Shown here: positions 7,882 to 16,142 of the stretch, piece after piece | Layout of the letters: the number at the start of each line of letters is the position of its first letter | Numbering within the stretch: position 1 is the stretch's first letter | Source: Aurantibacter crassamenti | GTDB taxonomy: Bacteria; Bacteroidota; Bacteroidia; Flavobacteriales; Flavobacteriaceae | DNA length: 64,000 nucleotides | Assembly: GCF_016811105.1 (NCBI RefSeq) | Contig: NZ_JAFBGM010000002.1 | Location: 62,001-126,000 of the forward strand | Direction: 5' to 3' | Program-made: the position numbers and the translations under genes | Notes under the pieces: model-generated | What the model was told of the DNA's origin: nothing | What the model saw: the letters and a program-made list of their open reading frames with translations, nothing else | Databases searched by the model: none

Positions 7882-9273
7882 TTAAAATTCATACTCGGGG
7901 TTAAGCTTTCTTGGAATTGGTGCATTTGTTTCCTCCCACCATTTTTTAAGATGTCGCAATAGTTCTTTCGTTTTCTCAGGTTCATTTGTAGCAAGATTAT
8001 TTCGTTCACCAATATCTTGCGTTAAGTCATAAAGTTCAACTTCATCATTTTCAAAATAATAGTGTAGCTTCCAATTTTTATACCGCACCACAGAACCAGG
8101 GCGTGTTCTAAATAACGAATCACGGTTTTCATTATCATGCACATTATAAGCTTCTAAATAAATCGGAAAATGCCAAAACAATGGGCGGTCTAATGTACTT
8201 TCTTTTTCTTCTAAAATTGGTGAAAGACTCGTTCCATCCAATTGTAGTTGATTTATAGGAATTCCGGCAACTTCTAAGATTGTCGGAAAAATATCCAAAT
8301 TAGTAATAGGCACATCACTTGTAGCATTTACACGTATCTTTTTATGCATTACAAAGAAAAAAGGTTCACGAATACCACCTTCATAATAACTACCCTTACC
8401 CGCTCTTAAAGGCTGTTGTTTGGTGATACCATAAAGGCCACCATTATCTGAAGTAAAAACAAGAAACGTATTTTCGAACATTCGCTTTTCTTTTAATTTG
8501 GATATCAACAAACCAATGTTTCTATCAAGATTTTCTACCATAGTGGCATATGCTTTATTTTCTTGTCCATTCCAACTCGGTTTTTGCTCGTATTTTTCTG
8601 ATAACTCATGTACAGGTTGTATCGGGGTATGTACAGCATAAGGCGCGTAATACAAAAAGAATGGATTTTGAACAGTATCTACCACGGCCAATGTTTTCTC
8701 CATGATTATATCTGTTAGATGCTGATTTGTTGCACCTTCAATTGAAACATTTTTATAGGGCGGATAGTAACTTTGCGGATGACCATTATGGCCGCCACCA
8801 ATATTTATTTGAAAGCCAAAATCTAAAGGGCTTTCACTCAAATGCCATTTACCAGCGTGACAGGTTATGTAACCATTCTGCTGTAATATTTCAGGAATTA
8901 CCGTATGTTCTTTCGCTAATGTAATGGTGTTTTTGGTAGGAATAATTTTCCGATGTTTTGAAGCACCTCTTTCTGATGAATTCACTGTATAAATTCCATG
9001 ACGGGGTGTCCACTTGCCTGTTAGCAGAGAAGCTCTACTTGGGGCGCAATTTGCAGAAGCTGCATAACCATTGGTAAACACCATACCCAAGCTGGCTAAA
9101 TAATCAATATTGGGTGTCTCATAATATTCACTACCCATAAAGCCAACATCTTTCCAGCCCATATCATCAACGTTTATGATGACAATGTTGGGTTTGCTTG
9201 CTACTGTAGTTTTGGTGCTACAAGAACCAAGTAAAAGTAGCAGCACAGTATGAATTAAAATTTCGAATTTCAT
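7882..9273 (-). CDS. Arylsulfatase-type sulfatase, lipoprotein
   Basis: A 463-residue sulfatase of the S1 (formylglycine) class. The signal ends in a lipobox L-L-G-S-C18, so it is predicted to be lipid-anchored outside the inner membrane. The active-site sequence C76-A-P-S-R80 within ANCAPSRASLLTG is the canonical CxPSR site whose cysteine is converted to formylglycine; D36-D37 give the calcium ligands, and later FTSDNGG and AGKWHLS segments complete the family pattern. The substrate is not readable, but such enzymes in marine flavobacteria often act on sulfated algal glycans. No SusCD pair or glycoside hydrolase lies beside it, and an anaerobic maturase or FGE is not seen in the window. Confidence 0.93.
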   Translation of the reverse strand: MKFEILIHTVLLLLLGSCSTKTTVASKPNIVIINVDDMGWKDVGFMGSEYYETPNIDYLASLGMVFTNGYAASANCAPSRASLLTGKWTPRHGIYTVNSSERGASKHRKIIPTKNTITLAKEHTVIPEILQQNGYITCHAGKWHLSESPLDFGFQINIGGGHNGHPQSYYPPYKNVSIEGATNQHLTDIIMEKTLAVVDTVQNPFFLYYAPYAVHTPIQPVHELSEKYEQKPSWNGQENKAYATMVENLDRNIGLLISKLKEKRMFENTFLVFTSDNGGLYGITKQQPLRAGKGSYYEGGIREPFFFVMHKKIRVNATSDVPITNLDIFPTILEVAGIPINQLQLDGTSLSPILEEKESTLDRPLFWHFPIYLEAYNVHDNENRDSLFRTRPGSVVRYKNWKLHYYFENDEVELYDLTQDIGERNNLATNEPEKTKELLRHLKKWWEETNAPIPRKLNPEYEF

Positions 9274-9345
9274 GGCTGTGCTGTATACTTTTTTTTAATT
9301 GAATACTTTTCAAAATTACTACCTGCGATTGAGTACTAAGATAAT

Positions 9346-10047
9346 TTATGTACTACTAATAACCATCTTTTTTTTCCTAACTCCAACTATTAATAGCCAG
9401 AGGCATATTCCTATTTCACCAATACTACCTGGTTTTGTGATATAATCAGAAATAATAGTGGTACCATATTCTGGGTAAAGTAATGAGCCTACAAAATTTA
9501 TTACATATCCAACACACCCAAACATTAATAGTGCACCTAATATTTTTGGTAAAAAACCTGATTTATATACCAAATAACCAAATGGGAATAGCCACAATCC
9601 CCAAAAAATTGCTGCTATTTGATTTCCTGCATTATACGTTTGTAAATAGACTAAAACCTGCTCTTGTATGTTTTGCAAGTTTGCGCCATCAATATTTTTA
9701 GCCTTATCCAATAATTTTAAAACTAAGAACTTGTTGTTAAAATTCAATAATGATATAGGCACGCTTACAACGGATAAAATAACCATAAGACCTGCAATAT
9801 TCTTATTAATTGTATTCAATAATTTGTACAGTGCAAATGGTAATAAAAGAAAAGCCGTGTAGCATAGTAGTCCACTTAAAATACCAAAACGGAATAAAGT
9901 TTCATTTGCAGAAATATTGTTAAATGTTATTGCTGCGCTTTTCCAATCAATAAGTTTTGAGGGTATATATGCCAAATTTATAATACCTGTTACCACAACA
10001 ATTAAATATAAAAACCCTGCTAATCTTGCTTTTTTTACACTAGTCAT
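9346..10047 (-). CDS. DUF4386 family membrane protein
   Basis: A 233-residue polytopic protein starting MTSVKKARLAGFLYLIVVVTG, the characteristic opening of DUF4386 proteins. About six hydrophobic segments span the length, with the conserved WGLWLFPFGYLVYKSGFLPKILG stretch in the last third. Role unknown; located in the cytoplasmic membrane. It lies 33 bases downstream of another small membrane protein on the same strand, so the two may share a transcript. Confidence 0.85.
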   Translation of the reverse strand: MTSVKKARLAGFLYLIVVVTGIINLAYIPSKLIDWKSAAITFNNISANETLFRFGILSGLLCYTAFLLLPFALYKLLNTINKNIAGLMVILSVVSVPISLLNFNNKFLVLKLLDKAKNIDGANLQNIQEQVLVYLQTYNAGNQIAAIFWGLWLFPFGYLVYKSGFLPKILGALLMFGCVGYVINFVGSLLYPEYGTTIISDYITKPGSIGEIGICLWLLIVGVRKKKMVISST

Positions 10048-10080
10048 TTTAAAATTGTATTTGGTATTAGTTTATTTTCA

Positions 10081-10512
10081 TTAGCTATTTTTTGGCCATT
10101 TAAAGGCTTTCCACACTATAATTGAGGTGATTATACTTTCTACAATAGCAAGAAAAACATAAAATGATTTCCAATAGGATAAAGATGTAAATGCTATCAA
10201 CAACATAATTAATGTATACACAACTCCGAAAACCATATTTAAAACTCTATTAACTTTTGGCTTTAATAAAACTGATAAACAAACCATTAAGGCCGGAATA
10301 ACTAAGACTAAGGTTGCTGTAAATAGTTTGAAAGGTGTGTTCAGGTTGTTTTCGCCACTTATAAGGCCTTCTACTTTATTTGGTGCATAAAGTAAAAAGT
10401 AGTCGCCATAAACGTAGCAGAACATTAAAGATGTCCATAGAAAGGCAAGTTTTATTTTAATATTGATTTTGAAATCAACAAAGTCTGTAGGGTCAGATAT
10501 TCCGTTTTTCAT
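10081..10512 (-). CDS. Small integral membrane protein, unknown
   Basis: A 143-residue protein with four predicted transmembrane segments. The N-terminus has a short polar lead with DFVDFKINIKIKLAFLWT, after which membrane helices begin. A degenerate copy of exactly this N-terminal stretch is found at 11755-11835, so the gene belongs to a family that has been duplicated locally. It precedes the DUF4386 gene by 33 bases on the same strand. Function not known. Confidence 0.6.
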   Translation of the reverse strand: MKNGISDPTDFVDFKINIKIKLAFLWTSLMFCYVYGDYFLLYAPNKVEGLISGENNLNTPFKLFTATLVLVIPALMVCLSVLLKPKVNRVLNMVFGVVYTLIMLLIAFTSLSYWKSFYVFLAIVESIITSIIVWKAFKWPKNS

Positions 10513-10710
10513 TTCTAATCTTTTTCTACTAGACGATTATTAGAAAGAAGTGTTACGGTTAGGTATCGTTTTTTTAAGTCTTATACCAAAATATGGCATA
10601 GATTTAAATAGAAATTAATTTAGGTTTAGTTCAGACTGGGGTAATTTCTAGTAGATCCGGAAGTAGTTGATTCCACTAAAATTGCGGTTATTAAATATTG
10701 TTCAGATTTT

Positions 10711-11007
10711 TTAATTCAGCCATAAAAGAATTCCAATAAAAGAAATCATTGCGAAAAGGATTAAAACCCCGTAAATAATTCGTTCTCTTTTACGTTCAGC
10801 TTTAGTAGTCTCACGAATCAGCTTTCTAAATTTGCTTAGTTCTTTTTCAGGAACAGTTTTAAAATTTGGCTTTTCTGGTTTTTTCTCAGTCGAGTAAATA
10901 CCTTCACGATTATTTTCTTTGAATTTCGCTCTTTTAGATGGACGTTGTGCTCGGTTTTGTTTCAACCGATTATTCATATCCTGAACGTGTCCTGCTCCAA
11001 ATGCCAT
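10711..11007 (-). CDS. Small basic protein with C-terminal membrane anchor
   Basis: A 98-residue protein. Residues 1-70 are highly charged and rich in Lys, Arg and Asn; residues about 77-96 form one hydrophobic helix (YGVLILFAMISFIGILLW), giving a tail-anchored topology with a basic cytoplasmic domain. Similar short proteins occur in other Flavobacteriia, but I know no function. A short inverted repeat (TTGAGTTTCGATACTCAA) lies upstream of the gene, around 11022-11040. Confidence 0.6.
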   Translation of the reverse strand: MAFGAGHVQDMNNRLKQNRAQRPSKRAKFKENNREGIYSTEKKPEKPNFKTVPEKELSKFRKLIRETTKAERKRERIIYGVLILFAMISFIGILLWLN

Positions 11008-11205
11008 AGTATATATTTTTTAAATTGAGTTTCGATACTCAACTAGCGTACATAAAGCCTTGTTTAACCCTTAGTTATAGTATTAAAGTTAATAAATTTT
11101 TGGTTAAGTACAAGTCTATGTAAGTACCAATGGATTCAGTAAACCTGATTTTTTTATCAGTCCGTTTACAAATTGAAGTTTAACCTGCTATTTCTCTGTT
11201 TAGGC

Positions 11206-11688
11206 TTACTTTCTTTTCAATTCGTAAATGTAACAAGCCGTTTGATTAAAAAGTCTTTCTTCAATAAATTCAAATCCTAATCTTTCGTAAAACCTGTGTG
11301 CCTTTACATTTGTTTTTAAAGGGTCAATTAAAATTCCGTCAATCATTGAATTGTCAAAACATTTTTTGATGGCAAGTTTCATCATTACCGTTCCGTATCC
11401 TTTGTTCAGATTCCGCTCTTCCCCAATCCAAATGTCTATTGCCCTTTTGTTAGGCTCAACCTTTCCCCAATACTTCGTTTCTTCCAAATACGGGTCAATT
11501 ATTTGTATAAAACCTATCGGAATTCCATCTAATTCAGCCATCAATTGCGCTCTCCAATTGGGGTTTCGCTTAAGCTCAATTTCCCAATTCCATTCATCAT
11601 CTGGGTCACAATCAATAACATGTTGTTTTGTATCCCAATACCTTAATAATGCAAGGTCATTTATGTCAGCCGGTCTTAATTTTATCAC
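11206..11688 (-). CDS. GNAT acetyltransferase, AAC(6')-like
   Basis: A 160-residue GCN5-related N-acetyltransferase. The acetyl-CoA loop is visible as EERNLNKGYGTVMMKLA (Q/RxxGxG/A-like), followed by the strand and helix ILIDPLKTNVKAHRFYERLGF, which is the arrangement seen in aminoglycoside 6'-acetyltransferases and related enzymes. The D-I-W-I-G-E strand before the loop also fits that group. Whether it confers resistance cannot be told from sequence alone. The start seems to be GTG at 11686-11688, since the nearest ATG upstream is out of frame. It is a lone gene, typical of cassette cargo. Confidence 0.8.
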   Translation of the reverse strand: MIKLRPADINDLALLRYWDTKQHVIDCDPDDEWNWEIELKRNPNWRAQLMAELDGIPIGFIQIIDPYLEETKYWGKVEPNKRAIDIWIGEERNLNKGYGTVMMKLAIKKCFDNSMIDGILIDPLKTNVKAHRFYERLGFEFIEERLFNQTACYIYELKRK

Positions 11689-11754
11689 AGCATCAGTTTT
11701 TTAGCTTTCTTAGGTATAACTATCAGTTCTAAAATTCTGAAATCTATAAATATT

Positions 11755-11835
11755 GCAGAACAATGCGAATGTCCATAGAAAAGCTAGTTTAATTTTTATA
11801 TTGAAATCAACAAAAATATATACAGAACTTGATAT
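11755..11835 (-). pseudogene. Remnant of the 10.1-10.5 kb membrane protein gene
   Basis: On the minus strand this stretch encodes FVDFNIKIKLAFLWT, against FVDFKINIKIKLAFLWT at the N-terminus of the gene at 10081-10512. The DNA match continues on both sides (GTCCATAG, GAAATCAACAAA, GATAT). The fragment lacks a start codon, is followed within 20 codons by a stop and has no transmembrane remainder, so it is a broken duplicate. Confidence 0.7.
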
Positions 11836-11871
11836 AAAATCTACACGTTCGTAATTATAATTGGAAGTAGT

Positions 11872-12300
11872 TTATTCTCTTTTTTCAAAGGGAATTATTT
11901 TTCCACTCTCAACATAATTTTTTAATCCATTAAGTAACATGGCCCAGCAAAATGATGATCTTTTATAATGTGTATTACATTCTGGCCATCCTATATGCCA
12001 AAACTGAATATGAATTTTACCCTTTTTTTGCTCCAAATCGAAGCCAAAAGAAGTAGGATTCCAATCAGCATCAGATTCTGTCATTTTGATATGAAAAGAT
12101 TTATTTTGATTGACTTTAATAACTTTTCCATACCAATTGTAGTCTGGTGTAAAGTAAAAATTGTACACCTCATTTTCTTTTGGAATTCCTGTGCATCTAT
12201 TTGGCCACCAATTAATTAGATGTTCTGGTTCGGTTATGGCCTGAAATACCTTATCGATAGATTCGTTAATTTCCAAATCATGATATATAGAATAGCTCAT
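11872..12300 (-). CDS. SRPBCC (AHSA1-like) domain protein
   Basis: A 142-residue START-like protein of the AHSA1/CalC type. The opening strand (YDLEINESIDKVFQAITEPEHLINWWP) and the central beta stretch (VYNFYFTPDYNWYGKVIKV) are characteristic, as is the long C-terminal helix (SFCWAMLLNGLKNYVESGK). Such proteins bind small hydrophobic ligands or act as stress-related co-factors in the cytosol; the ligand here is unknown. Single gene flanked by repeat-bearing spacers. Confidence 0.85.
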   Translation of the reverse strand: MSYSIYHDLEINESIDKVFQAITEPEHLINWWPNRCTGIPKENEVYNFYFTPDYNWYGKVIKVNQNKSFHIKMTESDADWNPTSFGFDLEQKKGKIHIQFWHIGWPECNTHYKRSSFCWAMLLNGLKNYVESGKIIPFEKRE

Positions 12301-12346
12301 GCGCTTGGTTTTTTAATGCCTAAGATTAAATATTTTTCAAAAGTAC

Positions 12347-12480
12347 TTCTAACACCCTTGCATATTATTAGTTACGTTTGGTACTCTAAAATAGTAAAAG
12401 AAATCGAGCCAGTAGGAAATCCACTAAGGTGGTCCGAGTTCACACAAAGCAAGCAATTAATACTGCAGGGTATTGTGCTT
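12347..12480 (-). repeat. attC-like repeat, copy at 12.4 kb
   Basis: Minus-strand landmarks match the copy at 30.0 kb: ATTAATTGCTTGC near its start, TAGTGGATTTCCTA in the middle, and AACTAATAATATGCAAG then GTTAGAA at its end (12347-12353). Confidence 0.5.
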
Positions 12481-12483
12481 TGG

Positions 12484-13248
12484 CTAATTACACTTTTTGT
12501 CTTTTAATAGTTCTATAGGTTCTTGTATTTCTTGCTTTAAATTAGAAAAATGATGTTTCTGCCTAATTTGCATACCCAAAATAAAAACTAGATTATCTTG
12601 AAATTTTATGAATATCGGGTGAGTAGGGTCGTTTGACCAATTAATTTTCGGCAATAAGGCAATATGTTCATCATCAAGTTCTCGCTTTACATATTCAATA
12701 TCTTGATACCCTAATTCAGTTATATACTCATAATCTGTATATCTTTTAACAATTTCATTCCTATTTTCTTTTAGTAAATTTAAAGTGGTGTTCAAAAATG
12801 TACTGTGTTCAATCAGTCTGTTCTTTAATTTAATATCTGTTAACAGTTTTAATTGTCCCGAAGATGTTAAATCTTCAAAAGTAATGTTACTAGGTACAGA
12901 AACATCTTGTCTTAAAGCAAATACAAATTTATTCAGGATTTTACTTCTATCATTTGGTATGTTGTTTAAATCTTTTATAAGCTCTTTGGTGAGTTTTATT
13001 CTATTGGATGTCAGCTCATAATTTTCATCAATTAACTTCTCATTGAGTTCAAAGTCATCTAAAATTCTACAGTAATAATCAGCTTCAGTATTCTTATTTT
13101 TCCTGTTTTCATTCCAATTACTAATTGATAGTGCGATTAAAATTCCAATAACGACAAGTACAATTTCTCCGAGTGCATATATTAGATACTTACTGAATTT
13201 ATTTTCAGAGAGCAGTCGTTGTCTTATATGTCTAAAGAATTTTATCAT
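12484..13248 (-). CDS. DUF6090 family membrane protein
   Basis: A 254-residue protein with the family's fixed N-terminus (FFRHIRQRLLSENKFSKYL) followed by one transmembrane helix (about 24-44, GEIVLVVIGILIALSI) and an N-W-N-E-N-R exit. The remainder is a helical extracytoplasmic or cytoplasmic domain with ends of unknown role. A paralogue lies at 25799-26566; the two share the N-terminal 60 or so residues closely and diverge after that. Function of the family is unknown. Repeat elements flank the gene on both sides. Confidence 0.85.
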   Translation of the reverse strand: MIKFFRHIRQRLLSENKFSKYLIYALGEIVLVVIGILIALSISNWNENRKNKNTEADYYCRILDDFELNEKLIDENYELTSNRIKLTKELIKDLNNIPNDRSKILNKFVFALRQDVSVPSNITFEDLTSSGQLKLLTDIKLKNRLIEHSTFLNTTLNLLKENRNEIVKRYTDYEYITELGYQDIEYVKRELDDEHIALLPKINWSNDPTHPIFIKFQDNLVFILGMQIRQKHHFSNLKQEIQEPIELLKDKKCN

Positions 13249-13272
13249 TAGGTTATTGGTTGGTCACGTTGT

Positions 13273-13405
13273 AGGTAACGCGATTGTCTATGGCTAATCG
13301 CGTAACTTAGCAACTAAATTAGCAAAGAAATCACAGATAGAGAATTTCAGCGGAATTTTCCCAAATTGGCAGTAAGCCAGCAACTTAGTAAATACGTCTT
13401 AAGTT
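13273..13405 (-). repeat. attC-like repeat, copy at 13.3 kb
   Basis: Minus strand: AAAATTCCGCTGAAATTCTC, then TTTGCTAATTTAGT, then ACGCGATTAGCC with GTTACCT at the end (13273-13279). The order of words is the same as in the 28.7 and 30.0 kb copies. Confidence 0.55.
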
Positions 13406-13422
13406 TGATTCTCTTTAAATTA

Positions 13423-13905
13423 TCACTCTTTTTTTAAATGTCTCTTCCTTAGATTTTCTGCGTATTCAATAAATGAGCCGTCAAAAAACTGTTTATTCGG
13501 ACTTTTTAATAATGCTCCAAAACCGGGAGAAAGTACCATACCATTAACTAATGATTTTCTAGATTCCCAATTTTTTTTACTTAACATTTTGTTTTCGTTC
13601 TGTAAAAATAGATTCTCAACGTGCCGTATTTCCGCAGCAAATAAGTGAAAACCATGATTATGTTCTTCTTCCGTTAATGCATCTGGATTTCCTCTGAAAG
13701 TTGAAATAATTCTTGCTGATTCTTTAGAAGAACCTAAACTTAGCAGTATATTAATATCTAAGGCAGCAATCTCATGAAACGTTGAGGCTTGTGTTGCTTT
13801 TGTATTACTCCTAATTTGTAACCCAACAAAAACCAATGAAATAACGACAGCAAATGCTGATATGATTTCAGCAATCAATGCATATTCTTCAAGTATTTCT
13901 TTCAT
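13423..13905 (-). CDS. Membrane-anchored protein, unknown
   Basis: A 160-residue protein with one N-terminal transmembrane helix (about 9-30, AEIISAFAVVISLVFVGLQI) followed by R-S-N-T-K-A and a soluble helical domain. This N-terminal pattern recurs in many unannotated proteins of marine bacteria. Residues 60-140 contain an E-E-E-H-N-H segment and several aromatics but no motif I can assign. Lone gene between spacers. Confidence 0.6.
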   Translation of the reverse strand: MKEILEEYALIAEIISAFAVVISLVFVGLQIRSNTKATQASTFHEIAALDINILLSLGSSKESARIISTFRGNPDALTEEEHNHGFHLFAAEIRHVENLFLQNENKMLSKKNWESRKSLVNGMVLSPGFGALLKSPNKQFFDGSFIEYAENLRKRHLKKE

Positions 13906-14014
13906 ATTTACGCTACTTTAATTCTTTAATTAAAAATCCAATTCATTAATTTTCTGGTGGTAATTTTTTTCAGATTCTTCATTTTAAAATTACCCACACG
14001 GCTTGGCTACTGTT

Positions 14015-14049
14015 GGTTGCTGCGCTTCTTCAGAAGCTTTGGAGCAACC
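14015..14049. other. Strong hairpin in spacer
   Basis: A 35-base structure with outer arms GGTTGCT / AGCAACC and inner arms GCTTCT / AGAAGC. No T-tract follows on either side, so it is not a standard terminator; it lies in the spacer between two cassette-like genes and may be part of a folded recombination site or a remnant element. Confidence 0.45.
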
Positions 14050-14115
14050 GTATCTAAAGATAGCATTTTACTCATAATTTACGTTTAGGAAATCCGCAAG
14101 CACCGAATTTTAAGG

Positions 14116-14775
14116 TTATTCGGGCAAATTGTTTTTATTATTTTTTAAGTACCTATCTAGTTTCATTTCTAAAGTTTCCTCTATCCTTAAAATAAAAACT
14201 ACAGCCCACAACCTGTTTTTTGGAATATTAAAATCAAATTGCGCATGATTTTTCGGGAACCATTCCGCAGAATCGGCCATAAGAGATCCTGCCCCTTCAA
14301 ACTCTTGCTGCAGGAATTTGAAATATGGGTCGTTTTTACCAATTTCCTTTAAATAGTCCATGTATTTGCTATTAGACTTTACATTCAACATTTTAAAATT
14401 ATCAAGATTTCGATAGATTGTGTCACCCGTATTTATCATACTCATCTTATAGCCAAATCTCCAAATAGTTGCGAATTGAATCGGATTAAGACTTTCTAAG
14501 AATTCATATTTTTCAATATCTCCAAATGGAATTATATATGCTTTAGATCTTGCTATTTCCTCAAAAAATAGGTGGTAGGCTTTATTAGTATCTGTTATAT
14601 TCTTTCGGTTTAAAACCATGTTGTCCACATAAGATATCATTGATTCCAACCCTTTAATTTCGGTTACATTAAAAAATTTGACTAAATATTCATCACTCGT
14701 TAAGTCAATATTTTTTTGACTCCAAAGTTGGGATGAAACCAATATAAATGAGATGATAACTATAAATTTATTCAT
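14116..14775 (-). CDS. Secreted protein, unknown
   Basis: A 219-residue protein with a clear Sec signal peptide (MNKFIVIISFILVSSQLWSQ, cleavage likely after the W-S). The mature part is mainly helical, with many Lys/Asn residues and no cysteine, and contains an F-K-F-L-Q-Q-E-F segment near the middle. No family recognised. Expected in the periplasm. Confidence 0.6.
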   Translation of the reverse strand: MNKFIVIISFILVSSQLWSQKNIDLTSDEYLVKFFNVTEIKGLESMISYVDNMVLNRKNITDTNKAYHLFFEEIARSKAYIIPFGDIEKYEFLESLNPIQFATIWRFGYKMSMINTGDTIYRNLDNFKMLNVKSNSKYMDYLKEIGKNDPYFKFLQQEFEGAGSLMADSAEWFPKNHAQFDFNIPKNRLWAVVFILRIEETLEMKLDRYLKNNKNNLPE

Positions 14776-14866
14776 GGTTTTAGTTTTATGCGAATTTATT
14801 ACAACGGTTCAGCTTGTATCTTAATTTCTTAAGTTGAAGATAATATATTTAGAATAATCAATTCAT

Positions 14867-15319
14867 CTAATCCATTCTCTTATAAACATTCCGATTATGT
14901 TTTTCCATATAAAATTCAGGATTAGCTAATGCAGTAAATCCAAACTTTTTATAAAGCCATTCAGCGGTATCAGTTAATAAAATCCATCGTCGTAATCCTT
15001 GTAGATTAGGGTGCTCCATTATTTCATGCATCAACCATTTACTTAATCCCTTTCCTCTATATTCCTTTAGCACATAAACATCTCCTAAATATGCAATAGT
15101 TGAATAGTCCGAAATTATTCTAGCAAAGCCAATTTGTTTGTCTTTGTAATAAAGTCCGAAATTCAATGAGTTTTCAATAGATGTTTTCAACGTATCCAAT
15201 GGAATACCATTAGCCCAATCAGTTTCATTAGCAAGGAAATTGTGAATGCTCGTAATATCTAATTTATTCGTGTCCGTTGAAATGGTGTACTCATTTCTAT
15301 GTGCTTCTCTTATTTTCAA
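14867..15319 (-). CDS. GNAT family N-acetyltransferase
   Basis: A 150-residue GNAT protein. The acetyl-CoA binding loop reads VLKEYRGKGLSKWLMHEIM (RGKGLS), and the C-terminal strand-helix is LLTDTAEWLYKKFGFTAL, both diagnostic. A start upstream of residue 1 is not available with ATG; TTG at 15317-15319 with AGGAGC about 35 bases before it is the best candidate. Substrate unknown. Second acetyltransferase in the accessory region. Confidence 0.8.
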   Translation of the reverse strand: MKIREAHRNEYTISTDTNKLDITSIHNFLANETDWANGIPLDTLKTSIENSLNFGLYYKDKQIGFARIISDYSTIAYLGDVYVLKEYRGKGLSKWLMHEIMEHPNLQGLRRWILLTDTAEWLYKKFGFTALANPEFYMEKHNRNVYKRMD

Positions 15320-15369
15320 TTCAGTTTTCTTAATTAATACTAAGTATTTAGCTCCTGGAATTTCACATT

Positions 15370-15861
15370 TTAATGCAGACTAATGACCCGCGTTACAGTC
15401 CAATTATCATCCGTTTTTTTCCAAATCATAATAAATCTACTTCCTTTTGATTTATTTTCTGGTGTTTTTTTGTCATTAAAAGTATGATACCCTATTTCAA
15501 CAGCTCCGTAATCTTTTATAGGATAAACCTCGATACTACCTTCAATTAATGTTCTAGTAACTTTTTGGCAAATATTTTCTTTTAGGGCTATTAAAAGTTT
15601 TTCTTTTGAAGTAGAAAGTCCTCCTTTATCATGAAAAAACTCTAAATCTTCCGAATACAGAGCAGTTTGTGTATCCATATCACAGGAATTGTAAGCGTCA
15701 AATAGTTTTTTATCCAATGCTAAAATCGTTTCATACAATTCTTGATCGGCGGGCACATAGGTTCTTCCTAATATATCATTATACGTTTCTTGTGAATATG
15801 CCAGTGAAGTGTGAAATAGCATTATTGAGAAAAAAAACAAGCTTACTTTTTTAAAAATCAT
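15370..15861 (-). CDS. Secreted DUF4440 / NTF2-like protein
   Basis: A 163-residue protein with an N-terminal signal peptide (about 1-23). The mature domain is an NTF2/SnoaL-like cone: ALDKKLFDAYNSCDMDTQTALYSEDLEFFHDKGG is the typical DUF4440 opening helix, and the closing strands GSRFIMIWKKTDDNWTVTRVISLH are also typical. Likely periplasmic; ligand or reaction unknown. Its stop is about 50 bases before the acetyltransferase gene on the same strand. Confidence 0.8.
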   Translation of the reverse strand: MIFKKVSLFFFSIMLFHTSLAYSQETYNDILGRTYVPADQELYETILALDKKLFDAYNSCDMDTQTALYSEDLEFFHDKGGLSTSKEKLLIALKENICQKVTRTLIEGSIEVYPIKDYGAVEIGYHTFNDKKTPENKSKGSRFIMIWKKTDDNWTVTRVISLH

Positions 15862-15884
15862 ATCATTTTTAATTTAGGTTAATG

Positions 15885-16060
15885 GTTACTTATTCGTGCA
15901 GCTAAGGGTAGTGGGAGTGAAGAAGCACTAACTTTTGTACAATGCACTTAGCAAAAACTTCAGGTTTACTATTTTTCTCGATTAATTTAAAACCAAAATC
16001 GGAAAGATTTTGCAACAATCTAAAAATACATAAACCTTTCGAGTAAGCGCGATGTTGATA
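15885..16060 (-). repeat. Intergenic repeat, long form, copy at 16.0 kb
   Basis: Contains the family core (minus strand TTACTCGAAAGGTTTATG then TATTTTTAGATTG, 16016-16045) and a second block at 15890-15960 (plus strand GCTAAGGGTAGTG, GGAGTGAAGAAGCA, ACTTTTG) also present at 20.7 kb. Confidence 0.6.
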
Positions 16061-16142
16061 TTATTCATAAATTGTGCTACAGCTATCAAAATGCAAATAA
16101 GTAATGCATATATAATTTCGCTATCTTGAATAAAAATAAAAA

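Noticed and set aside
12220-12507. A 95-codon plus-strand frame across the SRPBCC start, the spacer and the DUF6090 end
   Set aside because: It crosses two real genes and a repeat copy in antisense; its hydrophobic look comes from AT-rich sequence.
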